Below are positions 47,141-56,417 of a DNA stretch of 64,000 nucleotides, piece after piece. Both the position numbers and the translations under genes were made by a program. The notes below the pieces were generated by a model, which did not search any database, was not told where the DNA came from, and was given only the letters and a program-made list of their open reading frames with translations. The stretch is from contig JAQWNG010000026.1 in assembly GCA_029246385.1 (NCBI GenBank), positions 1 through 64,000 of the forward strand, in the 5' to 3' direction. This DNA comes from Halioglobus sp. GTDB taxonomy: Bacteria > Pseudomonadota > Gammaproteobacteria > Pseudomonadales > Halieaceae. How positions within the stretch are numbered: the first letter of the stretch is position 1; every line of letters begins with the position of its first letter.

Positions 47141-47279
47141 TTTTCACCGTTATGCATAGTTTGATGCATTTGAGCAGGCCGCATGGCACTGCTACACAAC
47201 TTGTTTATTCTTAAGCCCTAATGCTTTACTTTCCGCCTTAAATCTTAGCAGAAATTTGGGGGGTGGGTCAGATGAAGTC

Positions 47280-47432
47280 CTAGCCCGACAATTCAACCTC
47301 CTGACGCAGATGGTCATCGGACAGATGGGCATAGACCTGCGTCATTTCGGCGGTTGAATGCGTCATCAATTTCTGCAACGTGAACAGCGATTTGCCGTCC
47401 ATCATCAGCCAGCTTGCGAACGTGTGGCGCAG
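47280..47432 (-). pseudogene. Tyrosine recombinase (integrase) C-terminal fragment
   Basis: The minus strand encodes LRHTFASWLMMDGKSL at the start and HSTAEMTQVYAHLSDDHLR near the end, the final catalytic part of phage-type integrases with Arg, two His and the nucleophile Tyr in QVYAHL. Nothing upstream continues the domain, so the N-terminal two thirds are gone. It is evidence for a former mobile element near tRNA-Arg. Confidence 0.8.
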
Positions 47433-47552
47433 ACAGAGAGATAAATAAATATTACTGTTTCTAATTTGGATAACTGCTGCGTAAATAACCTAAGTGCTAG
47501 TGCAAGCTAGCATGGTGGCAATAGCTATTTTCACCGAGAGGTCAGGGGGGAC

Positions 47553-47681
47553 CTAATGCGGTAGAAACAGAACAAGTGTCGGCAATATTAATAAAGTGGT
47601 CCCCACGCGAGCCAAGCCGACTGTCAAGCCGGCCAATAATCCAAGGATAACGAAGGGGATGATAAACCCAATAAGCATCAT
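47553..47681 (-). CDS. Possible small membrane protein (uncertain)
   Basis: A 42-codon frame opening with ATG-ATG encodes almost entirely hydrophobic sequence (LIGFIIPFVILGLLAGLTVG, then a second segment), compatible with one or two helices. The same frame extends upstream to 47768 without a start and with a charged lead (VEKHLPKKIHTEEEKLL). I recognise no family. It may be a short real gene or the end of a decayed one. Confidence 0.3.
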   Translation of the reverse strand: MMLIGFIIPFVILGLLAGLTVGLARVGTTLLILPTLVLFLPH

Positions 47682-47916
47682 GCCAATGCGGAGCAATTTC
47701 TCCTCTTCAGTATGAATTTTTTTTGGCAGATGCTTTTCTACCGATGTGCGGCTGACTAGCTTCTGTTTTCAGCACACGGGTTGCGCACATGCAGTTGCAT
47801 AAATGTGAGTGGCTAGCTTTCAATGATCCCGGACTGCTAACTTACCGCTACCGTAAATTGATGGGCGAGGCCCACTTGCTCCTATAGACCCCGCGTGCGC
47901 TATTCATGTTGCTCGC

Positions 47917-48387
47917 TTAGTCCTGGAAGGCTCTGAGCATCCACGATGTTTTTTCATGGATTCTCATGCGGTCTGAAACTAACGCTGCCGTTGACTCATC
48001 ACCGGCTGATTGTGCAAGCTTTAAGACCACTCTGGCTGTTTTAACAACTTGCTCATGTCCCTTCGTCAATAAGTCGACCATCTCCTCAGAACTCGGCACA
48101 CCTTCAACTTCATGGATAGAACTCAGCCTTGAGAATTCCTTATAAGTTCCCGGAGCGGCAAAGTCCAACGTTCGTATACGCTCTGCTATTTCGTCAACAG
48201 CCAGTGCCAGCTCATTGTAATGCTCTTCAAACATGAGGTGGAGCTCTCTAAACCGCGGGCCGGTGACATTCCAGTGGAAATTGTGTGTTTGGAGATAAAG
48301 CGTGTATGAGTCTGCTACCAGGCGCTTCAGTCCTTCCGCCACCTTCTCCCTATCACCTGCATCTAGTCCTATATCAATATTACTCAT
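47917..48387 (-). CDS. dps: Dps-like DNA-binding ferritin family protein
   Basis: A 156-residue four-helix bundle. The ferroxidase region [19 protein letters not shown] (with its two His), [22 protein letters not shown] and the C-terminal [10 protein letters not shown] are classic Dps motifs. It stores iron and protects DNA under starvation or peroxide stress, forming dodecamers. I start at the ATG at 48387 with GAGG upstream. A TATAAT on the minus strand (48431-48426), 39 bases before the start, is a candidate -10 with no good -35, which would fit stress-sigma control. Confidence 0.93.
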   Translation of the reverse strand: MSNIDIGLDAGDREKVAEGLKRLVADSYTLYLQTHNFHWNVTGPRFRELHLMFEEHYNELALAVDEIAERIRTLDFAAPGTYKEFSRLSSIHEVEGVPSSEEMVDLLTKGHEQVVKTARVVLKLAQSAGDESTAALVSDRMRIHEKTSWMLRAFQD

Positions 48388-48609
48388 TGCCAAATTCCTC
48401 TATTTATATGCCAGTTGGTCAACTCATTATACCAATTTTATCCAGTATACGGCATATAAACACATCAGTGTTACGAGTCCCTATCGCGAAGTCTGCGGTC
48501 AATAATTAGAAAACTTTCAAAAGTATAAGTTATCAAGCTCAAACATAACTCGCAGTAATGGGTCAGTCAACTCATGCGATTTTACTGCTCGACTTAGCGT
48601 TGGAGCGCT
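48388..48609. other. Upstream region of dps
   Basis: AT-rich stretch between dps and the RND remnant. It holds the candidate dps -10 box noted under dps. No gene is recognised. Confidence 0.4.
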
Positions 48610-48840
48610 GATCAAAGGCTTCGCGATTGTGCTTACATGGGATGAAAACGCCGGTATTAAAATAATGCCTAGCGTACTGGCTGCCAGAATGCATGAAATA
48701 ACGGCATACCCAATGATGTCGCGGCTGACTGCGCTGGCAGCATTTGCAAAGATCAGTGGCTACACCGCCAATATGAAGGAAGATCCAGTCATAAAAACTC
48801 TACGCAAAAGGACCATACCAGCGACTCCGCCGCTACGGTC
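48610..48840 (-). pseudogene. RND efflux pump C-terminal remnant
   Basis: On the minus strand one frame reads LLRRVFMTGSSFILAV, a TAG stop, PLIFANAASAVSRDIIG and ISCILAASTLGIILIPAF. This is the last two membrane helices of an AcrB/HAE1-type pump, where active family members have LRPILMTSLAFILGVLPL and an IFFVPxFF end. The rest of the gene is missing and the internal stop confirms decay. It is distinct from the intact pump at 16.6-19.8 kb. Confidence 0.8.
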
Positions 48841-48979
48841 GGATGCTGTGGACGTTTTAAAAGACCGGCGCGCGCAAAGCAGCGGGGCAGGGCCAGTGTG
48901 TCTGTCGCCGGTTACTGGCAAAAAAAGCTCGGTGCAAACGACCTAATGCAATTTAATGGCTGCGGCAGGTAGTCAGGAT

Positions 48980-49111
48980 CTACGATTTTATGATCTGCGT
49001 CGTGCGGTTGATTTGCCCGGCAAGGGCTTGACGCGCCCTAGTTTCCGCCCTCGCTCCTTGTTCAGATTCCAGCTTTACCTCATCAGAGCAATCGCTATTC
49101 CTTGATGACAT
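48980..49111 (-). CDS. Possible 43-residue hypothetical protein (uncertain)
   Basis: An ATG-started frame just downstream of the YfhO-like gene encodes a hydrophilic, Arg/Glu-rich peptide (EQGARAETRARQALAGQ). It has no clear ribosome binding site and no family resemblance. It is included only because it is intact and on the same strand. Confidence 0.2.
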   Translation of the reverse strand: MSSRNSDCSDEVKLESEQGARAETRARQALAGQINRTTQIIKS

Positions 49112-49143
49112 TTTAGCTTTGCGTCAATTTATCAGCGCCTGAA

Positions 49144-51387
49144 TCACCCCTTTTTCTTACTGCTTCTGATGAGCAAATGAAATAGAGCGATAAGCACGAT
49201 TGCGAAAAAACTGATCGCAGCACCCCAGTAAAAATACACAGGGTAATAGTAAAAAGTCACCTCTCGATCTCCCGGGAATATCTTGACGCCGCGAAAGAGA
49301 TAGTTAACTGGGACAACCTCAGATTCCTTTCCATCTACAGCTGCCCTCCAATTTTTATCATAGTTATCGGTCAACACAAGTAAACCTTCGCGCTCAATGC
49401 GCGGTAATTCAATAACGACATTTTCAGGTTCATAGCTTGTGATCGTTGCGCTTTGAATCGCTTCACTTTCAGCACTTCGGTGTCTGACAAAGCCATCATC
49501 TATTGTAACGTCCGAATAGGGATCAAAAGAATTTTTCGACAAATACTTCAACGCTTCGTCATCTGGAAGCCCAACAATATTGTATGAAACATAGCTTCTT
49601 GGTACAGTCTGAGGGAACTCGTAAATCTGATAGTGCTCATCAGCATAAACTTGTAAAAGATCTTTCGGAATTTTCCTCGCAGGATTTTTTTCCCGCCAAT
49701 TCTGACTGACCAATAGCCATTTTGTGCTAAAGAGCGCCATCATATCCATATTTTTCGGCAACGCCAGATGAAAGAGAACAGCACTACCCATTTCATCTGC
49801 AAAATTGAGTTTTCTAGCAGACGTTAATGGTTCGTAGTCTTCTATGGAGTATTGCTTTTCACGCATTCCCCATTTCACGGGCAAATCTGACGTTGTTTCG
49901 GGGTTAATAACCAGCAAAGAAAAAACTCGATGATTCTCATTCTGGTCACGTAAAAAATTCAGTGCCTCTTGAGCTTCAAGATGAGGTTCCTCTGCGTACA
50001 TCTGAAATTTTGCGGGGTTATCAAGTAAATGTTTGACGCTCCTCAATAGCCTCGATACTTGATAGGGTGGAAAGTCTCGCCCAAAAGCCTGCCAACGCAT
50101 ATCCTGAATTTGGATTTGAACCGCTGCAACGGAGTAGCGTGAAAGAAATGCGATGGAAATAATGGAAAAGCAATAAAACCAAAAGGCGTAATGAGCCGGA
50201 CGATTTTTAGACTGTGATAGAAATTGATGGCACTGATGAAGTCCAAGTGCAACCAGAATGCTGACGGTTAAATTTGATATCAGTAAGAATTTCTCCGGCC
50301 ATCGGAACCAGTTGCCGGTGGGGAAATGGTGATAATAAAGTTGATAAAGCCATGTGTCGGGTCCGCAAGCTAAATTCAAGAAAAAAAACGATGTGGCGGA
50401 ATAAAAGATAACCAGGGAGCGTTTCTTTTTATAAAAAAGCAAGCCGCCAGCGACTAGACACCAGAAGAAAATATTGCCAGGAACCTGAGAAATTGGAACA
50501 ACAGAATCTGTAAGGTTATCGAAAAAAGAAGGCGTTACTAAAGTTGAGGTATTTTTCAGTTGTAATGCATCCATTCCACTTTGCAAATTGTGCGTGCCTG
50601 ATTGGATGGACATCTCAAGTGTTGGCAGAAGCTGAACTGATGAAAGCATTAGAGTTATCAGAGCCATACACCCAAACCGCATCAGCACGGGCACTAATGC
50701 ATAATAACGCTGGCCGTCAAAATAGCGCTGTCCCATCCGAAAAGGAATATAGAGACAAAGAAAATAACCTGTAAATACGACCGCCTGAATGTAGCCGGAA
50801 AAAACTTGCAACGTCATAACAAGCACAAAAACGAGAGACCATCGATTCGCCACCTCATCCGTAGGTCGTGATGTGGTTCGCAATATCTTTTCAATTGCAC
50901 CCAGTAATATCCCGACAGTGGCTAGAGGATATGCGCCGATGCCAAATACAGTAAAGGCCAGGTAAAAATTTCCTGTCATATAGAATAAGCCACCGCAAAT
51001 TGCTGCGAGTGGATGCAGGTTTATTACTCTTAAGTAGAAATAGATCGAGAAACCACTCAGCACCAAATGGAGATACTTGGTGAACATATAAGTCGTTTCG
51101 GCGGAAAACACTGCCGCTAGCCATGTTGGGGGATAAAGCACCATTGCTTGCAAGGCGGCGAAGAAAGGCACGCCCCCTCCTTGGTATGGATTCCAGTGGG
51201 GGAAATCGCCTTCAGCTAGACGGTTGATACCATATTCTATCATTTCCAAAAAATAGTTTTGATTGTCGACAACCAGCCAGAGACGAGATTGGGTCCAAGG
51301 TTCCAATATGCTCCAGATAATATAAGCAACCCCCATATATATGAGAGCCACTAGTGCGAATTCTTTAGGGGAGCTGAGATTGCGCAT
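49144..51387 (-). CDS. YfhO-like large membrane protein
   Basis: A 747-residue protein. About 400 N-terminal residues form ten or more hydrophobic segments in a GT-C-like layout. They are followed by a ~280-residue extracytoplasmic domain and a last helix near 720-740. The segment YDKNWRAAVDGKESEVVPVN then LFRGVKIFPGDREV is the characteristic C-terminal block of the YfhO family, which in some bacteria helps glycosylate lipoteichoic acid or other envelope polymers. The polyprenyl-sugar donor role is known for relatives and inferred here. It stands alone. Confidence 0.8.
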   Translation of the reverse strand: MRNLSSPKEFALVALIYMGVAYIIWSILEPWTQSRLWLVVDNQNYFLEMIEYGINRLAEGDFPHWNPYQGGGVPFFAALQAMVLYPPTWLAAVFSAETTYMFTKYLHLVLSGFSIYFYLRVINLHPLAAICGGLFYMTGNFYLAFTVFGIGAYPLATVGILLGAIEKILRTTSRPTDEVANRWSLVFVLVMTLQVFSGYIQAVVFTGYFLCLYIPFRMGQRYFDGQRYYALVPVLMRFGCMALITLMLSSVQLLPTLEMSIQSGTHNLQSGMDALQLKNTSTLVTPSFFDNLTDSVVPISQVPGNIFFWCLVAGGLLFYKKKRSLVIFYSATSFFFLNLACGPDTWLYQLYYHHFPTGNWFRWPEKFLLISNLTVSILVALGLHQCHQFLSQSKNRPAHYAFWFYCFSIISIAFLSRYSVAAVQIQIQDMRWQAFGRDFPPYQVSRLLRSVKHLLDNPAKFQMYAEEPHLEAQEALNFLRDQNENHRVFSLLVINPETTSDLPVKWGMREKQYSIEDYEPLTSARKLNFADEMGSAVLFHLALPKNMDMMALFSTKWLLVSQNWREKNPARKIPKDLLQVYADEHYQIYEFPQTVPRSYVSYNIVGLPDDEALKYLSKNSFDPYSDVTIDDGFVRHRSAESEAIQSATITSYEPENVVIELPRIEREGLLVLTDNYDKNWRAAVDGKESEVVPVNYLFRGVKIFPGDREVTFYYYPVYFYWGAAISFFAIVLIALFHLLIRSSKKKG

Positions 51388-52039
51388 ATTTATTTAGGCA
51401 TTAAACCTTGAGTTGGGAAGTTAACGCGGTAACTCTCTGTATCGATTGTATCGGAAAATACCTGCGATGATATCCTTCCACTTGGAAAGTGAAAATATAA
51501 TTGCTGAATTAAGAAGCTAACAGTGCCTAGGAAACGCCATCGAACTAGCTACAAACACGTTTAATACTATTGCGGTTTCCGTCAGAATGACCACTATAAC
51601 GGCATGAACACCCTATGCTGCCAATCCGGCAATTGCAAAACGAGATATTTGACCAATTAATGGGGCAGCTCAGACCCGCATTTTACATTCAGAAGATAAA
51701 AACGTTTAGTTCAACATTTGCTGGCACAAATCACTTCCATGATTGATGCTGCCGATTTGTGTTTAAGCTCTGGTAATCGTAATGATAATCTGGAAAATAT
51801 TTAAAGTATAGAGCAAATAAGGGGCCCGCCGTGAGTAGATTTCCTTACTGATACTTTCGGTTAAACTATAGAACTTTTCAAATATAGATAACGATTGCCC
51901 AGAAAAGTTGTTCTCTGAGGTGATCGTGTAATTCACATCCGTTTCTTGTTAAACGAGAGTATGCAAAAATCTGTGCCACATCTGAGATTTTCGCACTGTT
52001 AGCGGCGCCTGCATCACCGGTTAACCCTAGGCGCCACTT
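51388..52039. other. AT-rich intergenic gap
   Basis: About 650 bases with no open frame of note, no RNA fold I could recognise and stops in all frames. A GGCGCC repeat pair near 52004-52035 could form a weak hairpin beyond the pseudoazurin gene. Confidence 0.5.
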
Positions 52040-52058
52040 AACTGCAGCTACTGCAGTT
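52040..52058. repeat. Perfect 8-bp inverted repeat centred on the pseudoazurin stop codon
   Basis: AACTGCAG (52040-52047) and CTGCAGTT (52051-52058) flank the stop triplet at 52048-52050 exactly. On the transcript this would form a hairpin with the stop codon as its 3-base loop. No T run follows, so it may protect the 3' end or affect termination rather than be a classical terminator. Confidence 0.7.
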
Positions 52059-52500
52059 GGGCGAGATAATTATCCAGACGATCTTGATTCGTAATGAAGC
52101 TCGACTTTTTCTCTTCTGCAGCAGCTTTGACCGCGGCTAAATTTTCCGCGCTCTGGCCGACGTTGATAACGCCTACCATTGCCATCATTGCATGTGGAGT
52201 GCATTGGTACGCATATACACCGGGTGTATTGAAGGTCACCGTGATATTTTGATTAAGCTCGCCATTCCATGCAGTCGCACCGTCTGGAATCATTCCAGGC
52301 ATAGACGCCGAATTATGCGCCATGTCTGTGGCTACAAAAGTAACGGCGTCGCCGACCTCGACGGATAAAACCGCCGGTTCAAATACCATAAAGCCTTCGG
52401 CACCGCTGTTCAGCATTTTCACTTCATAGTTGGCTGTCCAAGCGAGTCCAGGGAACAATGAAATGCCGATTATTAATAATGTGCTGATTGTTTTTTTCAT
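52048..52500 (-). CDS. Pseudoazurin-type blue copper protein
   Basis: A 150-residue periplasmic cupredoxin. The signal peptide is LLIIGISLFPGLAWT. Copper ligands follow the family pattern: His62 in DMAHNS, then Cys100, His103 and Met108 in YQCTPHAMMAM. The C-terminal two helices (AAVKAAAEEKKSSF onward) are typical of pseudoazurin. It would carry electrons, classically to nitrite or nitrous oxide reductase, but no denitrification genes are nearby. AGAGGTG precedes the ATG. Confidence 0.92.
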   Translation of the reverse strand: MKKTISTLLIIGISLFPGLAWTANYEVKMLNSGAEGFMVFEPAVLSVEVGDAVTFVATDMAHNSASMPGMIPDGATAWNGELNQNITVTFNTPGVYAYQCTPHAMMAMVGVINVGQSAENLAAVKAAAEEKKSSFITNQDRLDNYLAQLQ

Positions 52501-52969
52501 GATGCTACACCTCTATGATGAAATACGTAAACATCATACGCCGAGACGACTAAACCGGATTAATCAGTGGTCCTAGACTGGTCAGACATTACAGATATCA
52601 AACTACGTGAGTTTGCCACCGCCGTACAAAGTCAGTCACAAGGCAGTCAAGATTTTGTCGTGCGGACTGATGCATGCTTAACTTGGGGCCAAAACGGATA
52701 TCAATTGTGAAATCACCGCCAAAGGCTGATTTTCAGCTATGCGATTAATACGTCGCGCAGCTTCCCAAAGGCCATTCGTTACTGGCTTGGTAGGGGTGAG
52801 GGGATTCATACCCTGATCGACAAAAAAATCCAGCTGCGAGGCACGCTTTGAAATCAGGCGTACGAACTGCTGTCGATTGCTAGTCAATCCTGAGTGCGCC
52901 AATCTTGTTTGTCCCCAACCACGAAGTATTTGCCAGTACCCGCTGCAATGCCGCTTGCCGATCCATCAC
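52501..52969. other. Intergenic gap with one doubtful ORF
   Basis: A minus-strand open frame at 52678-52902 (74 residues, TTG start) has no family resemblance or ribosome binding site. A second short frame just above it starts with a good ATG at about 52967 but stops after 28 codons. Together they may be remnants of one gene; I cannot name it. Confidence 0.35.
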
Positions 52970-53494
52970 TTAGTCTACGGGATGACAGCGACTGGCATCC
53001 AGTGCCGCCTGCTGCGCTGCGCGATTGCCAATAGCTGAGGCTCGCAACAAAGCAATACCACGGTCGGTAGGTGACTGAATAACTGTGCCACCGTAGGTGG
53101 TAGGATCATCATCGCGACTAATGAGCGTCATTTTCATGGTACTACCCACCCTATGTTTTTCTGCACGCTGGTTAGTGACCCCCGCGTAGTTATCCGTATT
53201 CATTTGATAGAACTGTAATGACCAGTAGCGCTCAGCAATAGGCGTTTCAATGGCCAGCGGACCATCTTTCAGATCGTAGAGACAAACGGCATACAGAAGG
53301 TCTGGACTAGGGCGGACTATACTGCGCGATGCTTCATCTGGAATCCGGTTTACCACGAATTGGTTATAACCGATCGATTTTCCGCCCAAGGCATAGACGG
53401 TTTCCATTACTAGGTTAGGGAGCACCAGCGCCAGTGCATACTGTCCTGCCCATGCGCAGACCCCAATTACTATTAGCCATCGCACCAATTTCAT
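52970..53494 (-). CDS. DUF1254 domain protein
   Basis: About 174 residues with an N-terminal membrane or signal helix (LVRWLIVIGVCAWAGQYALA). VVNRIPDEASRSIVRPSPDLLYAVCLYDL and RYWSLQFYQMNTDNYAGV are the DUF1254 hallmark, usually found together with DUF1214. The ATG at 53494 overlaps the upstream stop as ATGA, so the two are coupled; the frame also opens with TTG at 53500, which I reject. Function unknown. Confidence 0.85.
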   Translation of the reverse strand: MKLVRWLIVIGVCAWAGQYALALVLPNLVMETVYALGGKSIGYNQFVVNRIPDEASRSIVRPSPDLLYAVCLYDLKDGPLAIETPIAERYWSLQFYQMNTDNYAGVTNQRAEKHRVGSTMKMTLISRDDDPTTYGGTVIQSPTDRGIALLRASAIGNRAAQQAALDASRCHPVD

Positions 53495-54096
53495 TGGCAA
53501 GATTCCTGCGTAACAATGGGTAGCGGCGCAGACTGCGGTCTTTGGATATAGGCAACACCGGGCGTATACAGGCGTAACAGCAAATCAAAATCCTGGTGAC
53601 TGAATTGACGCCAGCGCGAGGCGCCTGACGAGCCTACCGGTAGCCAGTTACCCGGCTGTTCAGTAGCAGCGACGGTAATAATCCAACTGCCATCAGCATT
53701 GCGAATGAGGTTTTCATTATTGAAGGAATACCGCTTCTGAGCGTTCGGAATTAGGTAGTTGTCCCAGCCATACGCGGTAATGCTCCACCAGTCGGCGTTG
53801 TAATCTTTGCCCTCAATTTTGTAGCGGCAGTTGAGACGCAGAGGCTCTCCAGCAACAGTACTAAGGCGATAATACATTGAGTTTTCCTGTGTTGAAGCTA
53901 ACAGGCCTCCAAGCGCTACTGCTGCCTTTAACATAACACCCGCATCCTGCGAACCGGTGCTAATGTTAGTCTCCCAGTCTCCGTTTCTCTCGGCCATGGT
54001 GCCAAAACCACTAGTGATATTACGCGCCAGAAAAAGCCCCGATAACAAGATAATAGCTATCGCTGCGGCCGTTAACTTAATAAACGCTTTAAGCAT
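53491..54096 (-). CDS. DUF1214 domain protein
   Basis: A 201-residue exported protein. After an N-terminal helix (LTAAAIAIILLSGLFLA), the C-terminal half WWSITAYGWDNYLIPNAQKR through GVAYIQRPQ is the DUF1214 domain. In many bacteria DUF1254 and DUF1214 are one polypeptide; here they are split into two overlapping genes. The start ATG is at 54096. Role unknown. Confidence 0.85.
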   Translation of the reverse strand: MLKAFIKLTAAAIAIILLSGLFLARNITSGFGTMAERNGDWETNISTGSQDAGVMLKAAVALGGLLASTQENSMYYRLSTVAGEPLRLNCRYKIEGKDYNADWWSITAYGWDNYLIPNAQKRYSFNNENLIRNADGSWIITVAATEQPGNWLPVGSSGASRWRQFSHQDFDLLLRLYTPGVAYIQRPQSAPLPIVTQESCQ

Positions 54097-54150
54097 AAAT
54101 AGCCCAGGCTGCTATGACAGTTTGCTTGTTTGATGAGATGCTGGTGAGTC

Positions 54151-54774
54151 TCAACGCTCTGCCAATCGTTTTAAGCGGCTGAGGTCTTCTATTGCGCCGT
54201 CGGTAAGTCCAGCATTAACACGACTGGCTGGCAAACTGCCGCCTAATTCAGTGTGCATAACGTAAGTAAACTCTATCTGCTGGTCGCTAACTGCGTGAAT
54301 CACCATTCGTCCAATGGTTTGTGCGCGCACATAGCCCGAGGAATCTTCATAGCTTGAATATCGCATAGAATCAGACTGCAGGTAAACCGTCGCTGTTTTG
54401 GTTCCAGTATCAATCTCTGCTTTGGTATGTAATACCATGTCGCGGTCACTCGCGGGCCAAGGCAAGTCAAGCACCGTGTAAACATAACGCTCATGCGCCG
54501 ATGCATTTTCGATAACTTCGGAGAATTCACACATAGCACGCCATTCGGGGCAGCCGTCACCATCGCCAATAAGCTTTGACAGACGCTCGGGGGAGGCCTC
54601 TATTAGCATAGTCGCTTTGACCGCGTTATAGGATGAACCCTCGACGGAGCGAGCGTATACGAATATTTCATCGGACTCCTTTTGCAATTGCCATGGCGCC
54701 TCTTCTGCGATAGAGAATGCCGGAGATAGCAGCAATGCGGTGGCGACTAGAATTGAGATTTGCGCTAAAAACAT
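54151..54774 (-). CDS. START-domain lipid-binding protein, exported
   Basis: A 207-residue protein with a signal peptide (SILVATALLLSPAFSIA) and a START/Bet v1-like cavity domain: APWQLQKESDEIFVYARSV, DLPWPASDRDMVLHTK and the C-terminal TELGGSLPASRVNAGLTDG. Periplasmic START proteins bind a lipid or sterol-like ligand. It lies upstream of the DUF1214/1254 pair on the same strand, 54 bases away, so a common unit is likely. Confidence 0.88.
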   Translation of the reverse strand: MFLAQISILVATALLLSPAFSIAEEAPWQLQKESDEIFVYARSVEGSSYNAVKATMLIEASPERLSKLIGDGDGCPEWRAMCEFSEVIENASAHERYVYTVLDLPWPASDRDMVLHTKAEIDTGTKTATVYLQSDSMRYSSYEDSSGYVRAQTIGRMVIHAVSDQQIEFTYVMHTELGGSLPASRVNAGLTDGAIEDLSRLKRLAER

Positions 54775-54887
54775 AGATGTTGTGTTGCAATCATTTTGCT
54801 TGCCCTGAGTATTAATTTGTTATTAAAGTCCACGCAGTGAGTAAAGTTCAGAGACAATTATCGTGGTACCCACAATGATTGCTTGGC

Positions 54888-56387
54888 TTATTGGCCTAGC
54901 TGGCTCAGTTCCCGATAAGCATTCTCGCCAAAATTTGACGCAGGATCCAGCTGCAGTGCTCCCTCCAGATACTCTATTGCCGCTTCGGAGCGACCTGCCA
55001 TCCTGCTGAGAACACCAAGATAGTAAAGGGTATATAGTCGATACACTGTTGTAAGAACTTTTTGTAGGTCCTCGATGTTTGGCACATTCGGATATAGTTC
55101 TTCATTGTCTATTTGAGCGAGCAAATCTTCTAACGCATTGATGGCATAGAAATTGCTGTTAGCAAAGTCAGGGAATGCAATGTTGGCTCTGGCTAACAGT
55201 AAGATTGTCTCCGGATGCGCGCCTGTTAAATCCGATGATGATTCCAGAAACAGCTCAGCGGCGCTTTTCATCAGCTCGTTGGAATCTGCTACGCCGCCCT
55301 GCTGTGCTGCTTTGAGTAGCAAAGCTGCCAAGCGAGCTTGCAGAACGATGGGATGACGAGACTCGCTAGCTTCCAGCGGTCGGGCTGCCCTGAAAGCTTT
55401 ATTGGCGTTGCCTTGCATTCCTTCGGCAAGCGCGATGCACGCTTGGGCAACGCTATCATTTTTGTCTACCTTTAAAGCTGAGCCTGCTAATTGCATTATC
55501 AGGTCATAGTCTCTCAGCAGCAGGCTAATTAAACGTACCTCATCACAAGCGCACAGCGATCCGGGATCCTTTTGCGCTAATTGAGCCAGTTGAGTCAATA
55601 AGTGCGCCGTTTTATGACGCTTTTGAAATGCAGAACTTGGCTTGTAAACGGTGTCAAGCAAGGTGGACAGTGCCCGCTCGGAATTATCGATGACGCGTTG
55701 AAATTGGGTACGCATACGGCGACTTTTTTCTGCCACCATCCAGCGGTTGATAATACGGTCAACCTCCGTGATATTTTGGACAAATTCGTTAAAGTTCAGC
55801 TGAGGCCTTTTTATTGCGATCAGGGTTTTGACTTCTTGGTCGGCTAATTCAGCAACTTTTTCTCTCACGTTCTGCAGGAAGTCTAAGGGCACGCCCACAC
55901 TGTGTGCGGCCCACAAAAGCCCTTTAATCATCTGCTCGTCTTCATCAGGGTGCGCGGCATTATCGAGCAGATCAAATCGAGCCAACTGGCCCTCAAACTC
56001 GGCAGGGATGTCAAGATCCCCAATGTCGTGTTGATACCCGTATAACGGGATTATGTTATCTCTCGCCTCATTATCAACTCTGTATTTGTCTGACAGTAGT
56101 TCGAGTTCAATTGTACCCGTCTCATAGTTTGCAGCCTGGAAAATTTTGGCGATGTCAGGTAGAGATAGTCTCGTTTGTTCTTGGCATTTGCGAACTAGCG
56201 CAATCAGTTGCAGATGTGTGTCGGAGTAGAGCGAGAGATTAGCTCTAGGCTTAACAGCGGGCGGCAACAAACCCGCCCGCAGGTAGTATTTTACCATATC
56301 CCGAGATACGCCTGCGGCCTCAACCAGTGCCGACATGCGGTAAGTGTTACCCGCTTCACTGTTAGTCGTTGCGTCGGTCACTGCCAT
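54888..56387 (-). CDS. MerR family regulator with TPR-rich C-terminus
   Basis: A 499-residue protein. The MerR helix-turn-helix is YRMSALVEAAGVSRDMVKYY (about 16-35), followed by AGLLPP and the wing. The remaining ~400 residues are helical with tetratricopeptide-like repeats, clearest at the end in LGVLSRMAGRSEAAIEYLEG. Such a long sensor part is unusual for MerR proteins, which normally have 120-300 residues. It is 30 bases behind the PF10118 gene in one operon, and its likely target is the dyad upstream of that gene. Confidence 0.8.
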   Translation of the reverse strand: MAVTDATTNSEAGNTYRMSALVEAAGVSRDMVKYYLRAGLLPPAVKPRANLSLYSDTHLQLIALVRKCQEQTRLSLPDIAKIFQAANYETGTIELELLSDKYRVDNEARDNIIPLYGYQHDIGDLDIPAEFEGQLARFDLLDNAAHPDEDEQMIKGLLWAAHSVGVPLDFLQNVREKVAELADQEVKTLIAIKRPQLNFNEFVQNITEVDRIINRWMVAEKSRRMRTQFQRVIDNSERALSTLLDTVYKPSSAFQKRHKTAHLLTQLAQLAQKDPGSLCACDEVRLISLLLRDYDLIMQLAGSALKVDKNDSVAQACIALAEGMQGNANKAFRAARPLEASESRHPIVLQARLAALLLKAAQQGGVADSNELMKSAAELFLESSSDLTGAHPETILLLARANIAFPDFANSNFYAINALEDLLAQIDNEELYPNVPNIEDLQKVLTTVYRLYTLYYLGVLSRMAGRSEAAIEYLEGALQLDPASNFGENAYRELSQLGQ

Positions 56388-56417
56388 CTTCCTTTAACAT
56401 TCTGCTTTTCGTTGCTC

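Noticed and set aside
47553-47768. Longer membrane ORF extending above 47681
   Set aside because: The extension has no start codon after the upstream stop, so only the 42-residue ATG form could be translated.
48629-48946. A 105-codon plus-strand frame near the RND remnant
   Set aside because: The minus strand here clearly reads as RND helices; the plus-strand frame is its shadow.
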